In this document: positions 1 to 6,442 of the stretch, in pieces | Position numbering within the stretch: position 1 is the stretch's first letter | Layout: each line of letters begins with the position of its first letter | Assembly (NCBI GenBank): GCA_017996845.1 | Contig: JAGOGF010000133.1 | Location: forward strand, 1 to 6,670 | Origin: Butyrivibrio sp. | GTDB lineage: Bacteria; Bacillota_A; Clostridia; Lachnospirales; Lachnospiraceae | Direction: 5' to 3' | DNA length: 6,670 bases | Position numbers and translations under genes: made by a program | Notes under the pieces: generated by a model | Told to the model about the DNA's origin: nothing | The model's database searches: none | The model's input: only the letters and a program-made list of their open reading frames with translations

Positions 1-1666
1 AGTGTACATCTGCTGAAAGTTCGTAAATATCAAACCAGTATCTTTCCAACATACAGCTGTCTGTATCCACTGCATGTATACCATACTGCTCCTGCCAGTC
101 CTTCATAATCTCATCCCGTGCCAGAAAACTCCCGAAAAAAAGCACTTTATCACCTTCTGACAGCCATGTAGTAATCTGTTCCGGACTGGTAATTGTCTGG
201 ACATTCGGCAGCATTTTCTGAATCAAAGCCTCAGGTTCTGCCCCATACAGGACTATCTCACAGCCGCTGTCTGTTCCCAGCATATATGCCGCAAGTGCCT
301 GCAGCTGTCCGAAATTACAGATGATTTTAGTCCCCGGTTGAATTTCTGAGAGTATCGTCTGGGTATGCTGCATCTGTATCTTTTTATATAATTCATTCCC
401 TTTAAACGAACTGAAATCCCTGATTCCTGTAATCATCATTATCAACAGCAAAATGAACAGGCAGAATCTGTATTTCTGATTTTCCTTTTCGGAAGCCTTA
501 TTCTTTGCAGCATCTCCCGCATACACTGCAAAACTCAGCCACAATACCCCTGAAGCCGGCAGCATATATCGGTATACGAATACCGGGCGGATCAGTGCAG
601 ATGCAATAAAACCTGCCGCAACCAGTCCTGCCATAATCAGAAGACAGATCCCCGCAAACTGCAGCTTCAGCTTTTCTTCCCGGTCATTTATCTGATGCAT
701 TTTTTGCAGTCCGTACAGAACGGTTGCTGCAAAAAACAGAAATAGAAGGACAGCCATACCAGTTGCAATAACCGAATTGCCAAATGCCGGTTTAAATAAG
801 AATTTTACGCAGCCGCCAAGTGTTCTCCAGGTCAGAGGCTGTATCCAATATCCGGATTTGACGCTGCTGACCTGTGCCAGGACTGTACCTATCCATGGCA
901 TAAACGCTGCCGCTGTCAGATTCATGCAGATCAGAATTACGGCAAGTCCTCTGAAATCCATTCCTGTCTTCTGACCTTCCTGCATCTGATTCAAAGAAAA
1001 CATCTGCCGGATCATCCAGATCAGCAACAGCACATACAGACAGATAACCGCAATACAGGCATAATAATGTGTATAACAGGCTGCAATTCCCCATAGGAGG
1101 ATTCCTGCGCTGTCTGCCAGATTCCATTTCCTGCTCCGTTTCATGCAGCTCTTCATGATTCCGTATGCAGATAACGCTGCCGCGGTGACAAACAACATCG
1201 CCCATCCGTACATTCTGACCTCAACGGTATAATCGGGCATCTGCGGCATACATACGATACAAAATGAAAAAATGCCTGCACTCAGCCATCCAAAGTTTTT
1301 CCTGACAGATAGGAATGAAAGAAGCATCAGAAGCAGAAACGGAATGACGGAAGTAATCTTCGCAATCACAATCGGATCAACCCCGGGTACCATCTGTGCA
1401 GCTGCCAGAATCGCCATTCTGACCAGCATATAATAAAGCGGTGGATGAACATCTGCCGCAGTCAGTTTGATCAGTTCCGAAACCGGTCTGGACACAAACT
1501 CCATTGTAAAAAGCTCATCATACCAGATATCTCTTCCCATACAGAGTGTGATGCACCGGATCAGAAAAAATATGGCCAGAATAAACATACCCATACCGAT
1601 ATAATCAGGAATATGTTCTTTCGTAATACGCATCGGAAATTTTGTCTTCTTTTTATCCATGGTCAC
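1..1666 (-). CDS. GT-C family membrane glycosyltransferase (PMT/ArnT-like, GT39-type), 3' end cut by window edge
   Basis: The minus-strand frame is open from the start to base 1, giving at least 553 residues from the ATG at 1660; the stop lies outside the window. It is an integral membrane protein with about 10-12 hydrophobic segments between residues 19 and 413, then a soluble, probably extracytoplasmic tail (414 onward). GT-C hallmarks are visible: D44-I-W-Y-D48-E49 in the first external loop, D70-V-H-P-P-L-Y-Y, E147-V-R-M-Y-G-W, and R358-P-V-F-V-Y-R-Y near the last membrane segments. Such enzymes move a sugar from a polyprenyl-phosphate donor to a lipid, glycan or protein outside the membrane; the acceptor cannot be told from sequence. 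I prefer the GTG at 1666 because the Shine-Dalgarno AAGAAGGAAG (1674-1683) sits 7 nt from it but 13 nt from the ATG at 1660. The difference is two residues. It has its own promoter and is separated from thrS by a terminator. Confidence 0.85.
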   Translation of the reverse strand, partial: MTMDKKKTKFPMRITKEHIPDYIGMGMFILAIFFLIRCITLCMGRDIWYDELFTMEFVSRPVSELIKLTAADVHPPLYYMLVRMAILAAAQMVPGVDPIVIAKITSVIPFLLLMLLSFLSVRKNFGWLSAGIFSFCIVCMPQMPDYTVEVRMYGWAMLFVTAAALSAYGIMKSCMKRSRKWNLADSAGILLWGIAACYTHYYACIAVICLYVLLLIWMIRQMFSLNQMQEGQKTGMDFRGLAVILICMNLTAAAFMPWIGTVLAQVSSVKSGYWIQPLTWRTLGGCVKFLFKPAFGNSVIATGMAVLLFLFFAATVLYGLQKMHQINDREEKLKLQFAGICLLIMAGLVAAGFIASALIRPVFVYRYMLPASGVLWLSFAVYAGDAAKNKASEKENQKYRFCLFILLLIMMITGIRDFSSFKGNELYKKIQMQHTQTILSEIQPGTKIICNFGQLQALAAYMLGTDSGCEIVLYGAEPEALIQKMLPNVQTITSPEQITTWLSEGDKVLFFGSFLARDEIMKDWQEQYGIHAVDTDSCMLERYWFDIYELSADVH

Positions 1667-1673
1667 AATGCTA

Positions 1674-1683
1674 CTTCCTTCTT
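1674..1683 (-). promoter_or_regulatory. Ribosome binding site that decides the glycosyltransferase start
   Basis: On the minus strand AAGAAGGAAG lies 7 nt before an in-frame GTG (1664-1666) and 13 nt before the ATG (1658-1660). Normal spacing favours the GTG, although the ATG cannot be excluded. Confidence 0.55.
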
Positions 1684-1702
1684 ACATAATAGATTTGCTG
1701 TC

Positions 1703-1732
1703 ATTATACCCCGTTTCATGCAGGTCGTTCAA
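1703..1732 (-). promoter_or_regulatory. Sigma-A-type promoter of the glycosyltransferase gene
   Basis: On the minus strand TTGAAC (1727-1732) is followed after 18 bp by a perfect TATAAT (1703-1708). Transcription would start near 1696, giving a leader of about 30 nt with the ribosome binding site. The promoter lies downstream of the thrS terminator, so the gene is transcribed independently. Confidence 0.75.
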
Positions 1733-1740
1733 CAAGGAAC

Positions 1741-1797
1741 TGCAGGGTATGCGCAAAACGATCAGGCGCCTGCATTCAAAAACGCACGATTCCTGCA
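1741..1797. repeat. Nested inverted repeat upstream of the glycosyltransferase promoter
   Basis: Three levels of dyad symmetry share a centre near 1768: outer arms TGCAGG (1741-1746) and CCTGCA (1792-1797), middle arms TGCG (1750-1753) and CGCA (1783-1786), and a central perfect 10-bp palindrome CAGGCGCCTG (1763-1772). There is no U-run, and the inner palindrome leaves no hairpin loop, so a protein-binding site is more likely than a terminator. It ends 9 bp upstream of the -35 box. No known operator is recognised. Confidence 0.45.
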
Positions 1798-1800
1798 ATG

Positions 1801-1836
1801 AAAAAAGCACTGACCAAAACAGTCAGTGCTTTTTTT
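1801..1836 (-). terminator. Rho-independent terminator of thrS
   Basis: GCACTGAC (1807-1814) pairs perfectly with GTCAGTGC (1822-1829) around a 7-base loop. The stem is flanked by A6 on the left and T7 on the right, so either strand would end in a U-run. It lies 14 bases beyond the thrS stop and is the obvious end of the thrS message. Confidence 0.9.
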
Positions 1837-1849
1837 CTGCAGAGTATGC

Positions 1850-3631
1850 TTACTCAGCTGAATCAATCAGATCAAGACTATATTCTTCATTCATTTTTTT
1901 ACACATTGCAACAAACTGCTCCAGCGAAACATTCTGGATCTGTTTGTTGGATCCCCTTACATTGATGGAAACGGTATTTTCTTCCGCTTCTTTATCGCCC
2001 AATACAATAATATAAGGATCTTTGTAATTCTTATATTTTTTGATCTTCTCTTTCATGTTGCTGTCGGTATAATCTGCTTCCACCCGAATTCTGTTCTTTC
2101 GCAGCAGATCTACTACCTTTTGGGCATATGCATTATGCTCCACACGGATCGGAACAACCCCTACCTGATAAGGAGAGAGCCAGAACGGGAATGAACCCTT
2201 AAAGTTCTCAATCAGAATACCGATAAAACGCTCCATGGATCCGAAAATTGCTCTGTGGATCATAACCGGCTGTTTTAAGGAGCCATCACTTGCAACATAT
2301 TTCAGATCAAAGTTCAGTGGCAATTGGAAATCCAGCTGAATGGTACCCATCTGCCATTCTCTTCCAAGCGCATCTTTCATTTTCAGATCGATCTTGGGAC
2401 CGTAGAATGCACCATCTCCCTCATTGATCTCATAATTGCCTTCTCCGTATTTTTTGTTCAGAATATTCTTCAAAGAAGCTTCGGCACGATCCCAGGATGC
2501 AATGTCACCCATGAAATCATCCGGTCTGGTAGAAAGTTCTGCAATATAGGAGAGTCCGAACGTCCCGTAAATCTGACCGGCAATATCCATGATATCTCCG
2601 ATTTCATCTTCAATCTGTTCTTCTGCAAGAAGGGTATGATCATCATCCTGACGGAACATCTGCACGCGGAACAGTCCGTTCAGTTCTCCGGATTTTTCTT
2701 TTCTGTGAATGACATCTGTCTCACTGAAACGAAGCGGCAGGTCTTTGTAGGATCTGGGCTTTCTCTTATATACCATAATTGCATTCGGGCAGTTCATCGG
2801 CTTGGCAGCATATACATCGCTGTCATCCCCTTCTTCCCCGTTCCCCGGAATGATAAACATATTATCCTGATAATGTGCCCAATGTCCGCTGGTCTCCCAG
2901 AGCGTCTTATTGTTTATAACCGGTGCTGAAATTTCCTGATAGTCATGCTCTTCATGAATGCCTCTCCAGAATTCCAGAAGTGCATTAAACAGTTTCCAGC
3001 CTCTTGGCAGCCAGTATGGCATTCCCGGTGCTGTTTCATCGAACATGAACAGATCCAGCTGCGGTCCCAGTTTCTTATGGTCACGTTCCATTGCTTCCTG
3101 TACCAGACGGATATGCTCTTTCAGTTCATCCTTGGATGGGAATGCATATACATATATTCTCTGCAGTTGATCGCGATGTTCATCACCTCTCCAATAGGAT
3201 CCGGAAACGGATTTGATCTTAAAAGCAGCATTCATCAGTTCCAGAGAATTCTCAACGTGCGGTCCTCTGCACAGATCCACATAGTCTTCACCTGTATAAT
3301 AAATCGTGATCTTCTCGTCTCCCGGCAGATCCTGGATCAGTTCTGTCTTGAACTTCTGATCCTTGAAAATATCCAGTGCTTCCTGTCTGGACACTTCCTT
3401 TCTGGTCCATGCTTCCTTTCTCTTCAGGATCTCACGCATTTTATTCTCAATGCCGTCAAAATCTTCTTTGTTCAAGGTTCTCGGAAGTACGAAATCATAG
3501 TAAAAACCATCCGAAATCTGCGGTCCGATTGCATATTGCACATTCTCTTTTCCAAAAATCTCGATCACAGCCTTTGCCAGAATGTGGGAGAGTGAATGGC
3601 GATACACTTCCAGATATTCTTCTTTTGTCAT
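1850..3631 (-). CDS. thrS: Threonyl-tRNA synthetase, TGS-less form
   Basis: This cytoplasmic class II aminoacyl-tRNA synthetase charges tRNA-Thr with threonine. The 593 residues cover three domains. The editing (SAD) domain, about 1-190, has H12-x3-H16 and C121-x3-H125, the residues that clear Ser-tRNA-Thr. The catalytic core, about 195-485, has zinc ligands C281, H332 and H459, motif 2 arginine R322, the QDD of threonine recognition (328-330), and motif 3 GSMERF ending at 469. The anticodon-binding domain is about 487-580. Most bacterial ThrRS are about 640 residues and begin with a 60-residue TGS domain; here the protein starts directly at the editing domain. The ATG is supported by AGGAGG 8 nt upstream, and the bases before it are leader RNA, so the missing domain is not an annotation error. 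The core contains MNCPNA where MNCPGH is usual, and FRQDDDH where FTQDDAH is usual. Expression is controlled by the T-box upstream, and a terminator follows. Confidence 0.97.
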   Translation of the reverse strand: MTKEEYLEVYRHSLSHILAKAVIEIFGKENVQYAIGPQISDGFYYDFVLPRTLNKEDFDGIENKMREILKRKEAWTRKEVSRQEALDIFKDQKFKTELIQDLPGDEKITIYYTGEDYVDLCRGPHVENSLELMNAAFKIKSVSGSYWRGDEHRDQLQRIYVYAFPSKDELKEHIRLVQEAMERDHKKLGPQLDLFMFDETAPGMPYWLPRGWKLFNALLEFWRGIHEEHDYQEISAPVINNKTLWETSGHWAHYQDNMFIIPGNGEEGDDSDVYAAKPMNCPNAIMVYKRKPRSYKDLPLRFSETDVIHRKEKSGELNGLFRVQMFRQDDDHTLLAEEQIEDEIGDIMDIAGQIYGTFGLSYIAELSTRPDDFMGDIASWDRAEASLKNILNKKYGEGNYEINEGDGAFYGPKIDLKMKDALGREWQMGTIQLDFQLPLNFDLKYVASDGSLKQPVMIHRAIFGSMERFIGILIENFKGSFPFWLSPYQVGVVPIRVEHNAYAQKVVDLLRKNRIRVEADYTDSNMKEKIKKYKNYKDPYIIVLGDKEAEENTVSINVRGSNKQIQNVSLEQFVAMCKKMNEEYSLDLIDSAE

Positions 3632-3677
3632 GTCTTTTCCTCCTGTTTTTTACGTATGTAGGGGATTTTTTCCATAT

Positions 3678-3719
3678 AAAAAGTCCCCTGCATCACATGT
3701 TAAATGTAATGCAAGGGAC
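3678..3719 (-). terminator. T-box-regulated intrinsic terminator of thrS
   Basis: On the minus strand a 16-bp stem is formed by 3704-3719 and 3683-3698 (two G-U pairs, 5-base loop 3699-3703), followed by five U residues (3678-3682). Its 5' arm begins GTCCCT, which can instead pair with AGGG at the start of the T-box sequence, giving the usual terminator/antiterminator switch. It may also stop readthrough from the upstream SEC-C gene. Confidence 0.92.
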
Positions 3720-3931
3720 GTTATTCACGCGGTTCCACCCTGCTTGTCATATGGATTCTCATCCATAGACCTCTCAATTAAGATGATAACGGAATCACCG
3801 GACCTGATTAGGGTCTCTCCGAGGCAGTCTTCAGTCAGTTTAGAATCAGACACTTGCAGCACGGAATAGCATTTATCCGGTGTCTTTCTCTGAGAATCTT
3901 CCCTGCTTACTCTTCTCATCAACGATTTATG
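3683..3931 (-). ncRNA. T-box leader (tRNA-Thr-sensing riboswitch) of thrS
   Basis: The minus-strand leader carries the canonical T-box AGGGTGGAACCGCG (3728-3741), followed by the competing terminator. The UGGA in the bulge would pair with a UCCA tRNA end. Stem I begins near 3925 with the conserved GAAGAGUA element (3905-3912). Its distal part has GACAC/GUGUC arms and the AGAGA segment. Stem II is GGUGAU/AUCAUC. Stem III (3748-3765) is a perfect 7-bp UAUGGAU/AUCCAUA hairpin with a GAGA loop. Two codons could be the specifier, and both encode threonine: ACU at 3826-3828, in the context GAAG-ACU-G, and ACC at 3812-3814; I cannot decide between them by eye. Uncharged tRNA-Thr should stabilise the antiterminator and allow thrS transcription. 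Confidence 0.95.
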
Positions 3932-3937
3932 AATGCA

Positions 3938-3966
3938 ATTGTAAATCAGTCGGTTCATTTTGTAAA
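3938..3966 (-). promoter_or_regulatory. Promoter of the thrS T-box transcript
   Basis: On the minus strand TTTACA (3961-3966) is followed after 17 bp by TACAAT (3938-3943). The start site would be near 3931, a few bases before T-box stem I, giving a leader of about 300 nt before the thrS ATG. Confidence 0.75.
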
Positions 3967-3995
3967 GTATTCATTTGCATCAGGAAACAAAAATC

Positions 3996-4517
3996 TTATT
4001 CAGCCTGCTGGATTCCTGTTCTGCCATGGCACTTCTTATATTTCTTGCCACTTCCGCACGGACACGGATCATTTGGATAAATCTTAACCGTATTTTTGAT
4101 CGTCTTGGAATTTTTCTGTTCTCTGTAAAGTTCCTTGATCTTATCTGCCGTAAGTATACTCTTCCACTGTTCCAGACCATAAAGCCAGTCTGCACCAGCT
4201 GCCACCATGTTCTTATACAGAATTTCCTTATCAAAGACCAGATTAACCTCTGTATCTTCCTCCATGGTTTCGATCGGATTACGCAGTTTCAGGCTCTCAT
4301 CGATTCCATCCAGAAAACCTGTCATTGTCATGATATCAACATCATACTTTTCTGCAAGTTCCTTAACCGTACCCCTTACTTCCTCATCCGGATTAGTCAG
4401 AAGTTTTTCATATATATTGCGTTCTATCTGAAAATACTGTGTCCACAGCTTCTGAAGTTCATTTTTGTTGGCGGTCTCGGAATATGCCATATCACGCCAC
4501 TGTTGCAATAATGCCAT
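3996..4517 (-). CDS. Small SEC-C zinc-motif protein of unknown function
   Basis: This is a 173-residue soluble protein. Residues 1-140 are mostly charged and predicted helical, with no family I recognise. The C-terminus carries a SEC-C zinc motif, C152-x-C154-x8-C163-H164, preceded by PNDP and containing [12 protein letters not shown] occurs at the end of SecA, where it binds zinc and SecB or the ribosome, and as an add-on in many unrelated small proteins; no secretion role is shown here. An in-frame ATG at 4568 would add 17 residues, but it has no Shine-Dalgarno and overlaps the -10 box. The ATG at 4517 has AGGA (4525-4528) with 7-nt spacing and lies about 43 nt downstream of the predicted start site, so I prefer it. 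No terminator follows: the thrS -35 box begins 29 bases after the stop. Confidence 0.85.
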   Translation of the reverse strand: MALLQQWRDMAYSETANKNELQKLWTQYFQIERNIYEKLLTNPDEEVRGTVKELAEKYDVDIMTMTGFLDGIDESLKLRNPIETMEEDTEVNLVFDKEILYKNMVAAGADWLYGLEQWKSILTADKIKELYREQKNSKTIKNTVKIYPNDPCPCGSGKKYKKCHGRTGIQQAE

Positions 4518-4566
4518 AGTTTTATCCTGCTTTCTCAATTGATATTTGTAATTCTGAACAGATACC

Positions 4567-4595
4567 ATTTTATATTATTTCTTGTAGAATGTAAA
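4567..4595 (-). promoter_or_regulatory. Promoter of the SEC-C gene
   Basis: On the minus strand TTTACA (4590-4595) is followed after 17 bp by TAAAAT (4567-4572). The predicted start site near 4560 lies inside what would be the N-terminal extension of the longer reading frame, which argues for initiation at 4517. Confidence 0.65.
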
Positions 4596-4640
4596 TAATC
4601 ATGTATTACAGGATTCCGATATAAAACTGCACAAAATAAA

Positions 4641-4669
4641 TGTTAAGTTTTTGTTAAATTGTTACGTAA
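4641..4669. promoter_or_regulatory. Tandem TGTTAA-like boxes and a TTACGTAA palindrome between divergent promoters
   Basis: TGTTAA occurs at 4641-4646 and 4652-4657, with a third related copy, TTGTTAC, at 4659-4665 that merges into the perfect palindrome TTACGTAA (4662-4669). The cluster sits just upstream of the -35 box of the LytM-bactofilin operon (4684). It could be a binding site but matches no site I know; in AT-rich sequence chance is possible. Confidence 0.3.
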
Positions 4670-4683
4670 ATAGCAAAATTTCG

Positions 4684-4712
4684 TTGTCATTGCATTTTGA
4701 CTGTGTTAGAAT
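4684..4712 (+). promoter_or_regulatory. Promoter of the LytM-like/bactofilin operon
   Basis: TTGTCA (4684-4689) is followed after 17 bp by TAGAAT (4707-4712). The start site would be near 4719, giving a leader of about 44 nt. An in-frame ATG at 4697 lies between the two promoter boxes and so is not transcribed from this promoter, which supports translation from 4763. Confidence 0.7.
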
Positions 4713-4762
4713 ATAGATTCGTTAGGAAACTTTTTTTCACAATACAGTTCACGGAGGCTACC

Positions 4763-5536
4763 ATGGCAAGAGACAGCAGTCCAAGGAAGCACCGGCATAA
4801 AAGGAATTATACGATTCTGATTATATCCGGTGATTCAGACGGTCAGAACAAACGAATCCATCTGGGACATGTCAAGACACAGATCCTTGCATTTTCCCTT
4901 TTCCTTATTCTGGTTGTGATCGTCTGTTATGTTATATATTCATCCATATATATAAAGAATGCAACCATTCTGCAGGAACAGCAGACAGACCAGATCAATA
5001 CGTTTTCTTCCGAGAATTCCTCCCTTTATGCATCCAATGACGAACTGGAAGCAGAAGTCACACAGCTGAGTCTGGCACTGAACCAGAAGGTGGAAGAGGA
5101 AGCAAGTGTACAGGAAAAAGCCGCGCAGGCAAGTCTTCCCAAAGGCTTTCCGCTATCAAGTTCCGCTTCTTATAAAAACAAGTATGATGATCCAAACGCA
5201 GATGCTGCTGACAGCTCTTCTTCCGGTACAAAAAGCGGAAATCCGATTCTGGTCTTTACCGCAGGCGCAGGTTCTCAGGTCGTTGCCTCCGGTGATGGTA
5301 CGGTGGTCACAGTTACTGCAGATTCCAAATACGGAAACTGTATCACAATTGATCATGGAAACGGTTATATATCAATCTACCGTAATAAAGGTGATTCTCT
5401 TGTAAAGGCAAAGGATACTGTGAAAAGGGGAGACCCTCTTATCGTTATTGGAAAGAGCAATACAACCCTGGGTTACCAGATTCAGTATAATGACACATAT
5501 ATTGATCCTGAAAGTATGATTGAAATCAATGGTTGA
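4763..5536 (+). CDS. Single-pass membrane protein with a degenerate LytM/M23 domain
   Basis: The protein has 257 residues, starting at the ATG preceded by GGAGG with 5-nt spacing. A basic cytoplasmic head (1-40) contains RKHRHKRNYTILIIS, resembling the YT-hydrophobic strand before the membrane segment of many M23 membrane proteins. One transmembrane helix spans about 41-64, a probable coiled coil 67-123, and a Ser/Asp-rich linker 132-158. The LytM domain (160-257) keeps the fold signature: ASGDGTVV, YGNCITIDHGNGY, VKRGDPL and a YIDPESMI end. Every zinc or catalytic position is replaced: N160 and V164 for the H and D of HxxxD, N208 for the YxH histidine, and QIQ (239-241) for HxH. It therefore should not be a peptidase; a structural or activator role, as in EnvC or SpoIIQ, is more likely. 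The bactofilin gene follows after 18 bases, suggesting one complex. Confidence 0.85.
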   Translation: MARDSSPRKHRHKRNYTILIISGDSDGQNKRIHLGHVKTQILAFSLFLILVVIVCYVIYSSIYIKNATILQEQQTDQINTFSSENSSLYASNDELEAEVTQLSLALNQKVEEEASVQEKAAQASLPKGFPLSSSASYKNKYDDPNADAADSSSSGTKSGNPILVFTAGAGSQVVASGDGTVVTVTADSKYGNCITIDHGNGYISIYRNKGDSLVKAKDTVKRGDPLIVIGKSNTTLGYQIQYNDTYIDPESMIEING

Positions 5537-5554
5537 AGCAAGGAGGCCATATAA

Positions 5555-5974
5555 ATGTTCAATAACAAAAAAGTTGTAACTTATGATTCCGAAGCCGAAA
5601 AGGTGGTTACCTTAATTGGTTCAGGCGCTGTCTGTGACGGACCTTTCAGTTCAAAAGACTCAACCCGCGTTGATGGTACAATCAATGGTGCTGTTCGGAT
5701 TGATGGCAGTCTGATCATCGGACAGACCGGTAAAATCACCGGAAATATCAAGGCGCAGAATGTATTTCTGGCAGGCGAAGTAACCGGAAATATTGATGCA
5801 GGAGCCGGCAAAGTTGAAATCAGCGACACCGGAAAAATTGTCGGAGATATTACAACCCGCAGCATTGTCATTGATGAAAATGCTGTTTTTCAAGGTAATT
5901 GCACTATGACGGCTGACAAATCATCTGCCATATCTGCAAAGGAACGGGCTGTAACACCAAAAGAATCAAACTGA
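5555..5974 (+). CDS. Bactofilin (polymer-forming cytoskeletal protein)
   Basis: This 139-residue protein matches the bactofilin family (DUF583). Residues about 17-118 form the repeated glycine- and isoleucine/valine-rich pattern of a short right-handed beta-helix: VTLIGSGAVCDG, TRVDGTINGAV, GSLIIGQTGKITGNI, VFLAGEVTGNI, VEISDTGKIVGDI. Short polar tails flank it. Bactofilins self-assemble without nucleotide into filaments on the inner face of the membrane and recruit envelope enzymes. The N-terminus MFNNKK resembles the MFxxK-type membrane-targeting start described for some bactofilins. Translation starts at the ATG after AGGAGG (5541-5546, spacing 8). The gene lies 18 bases after the degenerate LytM gene with no promoter between them, so they are co-transcribed; a strong terminator follows. 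By comparison with M23-bactofilin pairs elsewhere (Csd1/CcmA in Helicobacter pylori), a role in cell-shape control is likely. Confidence 0.93.
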   Translation: MFNNKKVVTYDSEAEKVVTLIGSGAVCDGPFSSKDSTRVDGTINGAVRIDGSLIIGQTGKITGNIKAQNVFLAGEVTGNIDAGAGKVEISDTGKIVGDITTRSIVIDENAVFQGNCTMTADKSSAISAKERAVTPKESN

Positions 5975-5997
5975 TCCGTTTATCAAATTCTATCTGC

Positions 5998-6032
5998 AAA
6001 AAAAGGATTCTCCTATCTGGAGAATCCTTTTT
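5998..6032. terminator. Bidirectional terminator between the bactofilin and TrpR-like genes
   Basis: GGATTCTCC (6005-6013) pairs perfectly with GGAGAATCC (6019-6027) around the loop TATCT, flanked by A7 (5998-6004) and T5 (6028-6032). It ends the plus-strand operon 23 bases after its stop and can also end the convergent minus-strand gene. Confidence 0.9.
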
Positions 6033-6093
6033 CACGCATAATGCTTAATTGACTCAAAAATCTACATAAAGTCAATCCGCCAATCCATTCCTG

Positions 6094-6381
6094 TTATTCC
6101 TGTAAACGGTCAAATACCAGCTCATACCCGTCATCTCCGTAATTCAGTGACCGATTTACTCTGCTGATGGTTGCAGTTGATGCGCCGGTCTTCTCTGCTA
6201 TCTCCAGATATGTCTTATGCTGACGCAGCATGGAAGCAACTTCAAATCTCTGTGACAAAGACAATAATTCATTCACCGTGCACAGATCTTCGAAAAAGCT
6301 GTAGCATTCTTCCTTATTCTGCAGAGACAACACCGCGTCAAATAAATGATCCACCGCGTCTGTTCTGATTTTCTTGTTCAT
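6094..6381 (-). CDS. YerC/YecD-family TrpR-like DNA-binding regulator
   Basis: This 95-residue, all-helical protein belongs to the TrpR superfamily. The N-terminal helices (about 8-35) should form the dimer. LLSLSQRFEVASML (39-52) matches the stretch before the TrpR reading head, and residues 58-79, with EIAEKTGASTATISRV, are the helix-turn-helix. The length is typical of YerC/YecD proteins, common in Firmicutes and of unresolved function; tryptophan binding is not established for them. The start has GGAGG 6 nt upstream. It has its own promoter, with a dyad over the -10 region that could be its own operator, and converges on the terminator at 5998-6032. Divergent to it is a cold-shock gene. 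Confidence 0.9.
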   Translation of the reverse strand: MNKKIRTDAVDHLFDAVLSLQNKEECYSFFEDLCTVNELLSLSQRFEVASMLRQHKTYLEIAEKTGASTATISRVNRSLNYGDDGYELVFDRLQE

Positions 6382-6442
6382 TCTGTTCCTCCAATATTCT
6401 ATGATAATCGATAATACGTCTATTTTGCTTTATTGCTTAAAC

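Noticed and set aside
792..1205. A 137-codon open frame on the minus strand
   Set aside because: It lies in another frame inside the glycosyltransferase gene, which is supported by GT-C motifs and an unbroken frame from its start to the window edge.
2324..3595. Long plus-strand open frames (up to 216 codons) opposite thrS
   Set aside because: They are antisense shadows of a clearly recognisable synthetase. Their translations show no domain pattern, and they have no promoter of their own that I can see.
3725..3958. A 77-codon minus-strand open frame
   Set aside because: It coincides with the T-box leader RNA, whose conserved elements explain the sequence. The translation resembles nothing and no ribosome binding site precedes it.
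4697..4762. Upstream ATG giving a 279-residue LytM-like protein
   Set aside because: The ATG lies between the -35 and -10 boxes and lacks a ribosome binding site. The ATG at 4763 has GGAGG at good spacing and begins the family-like basic head.
5581..5893. Minus-strand open frames opposite the bactofilin gene
   Set aside because: They are antisense shadows produced by the repetitive glycine/isoleucine-rich codon pattern of the bactofilin.
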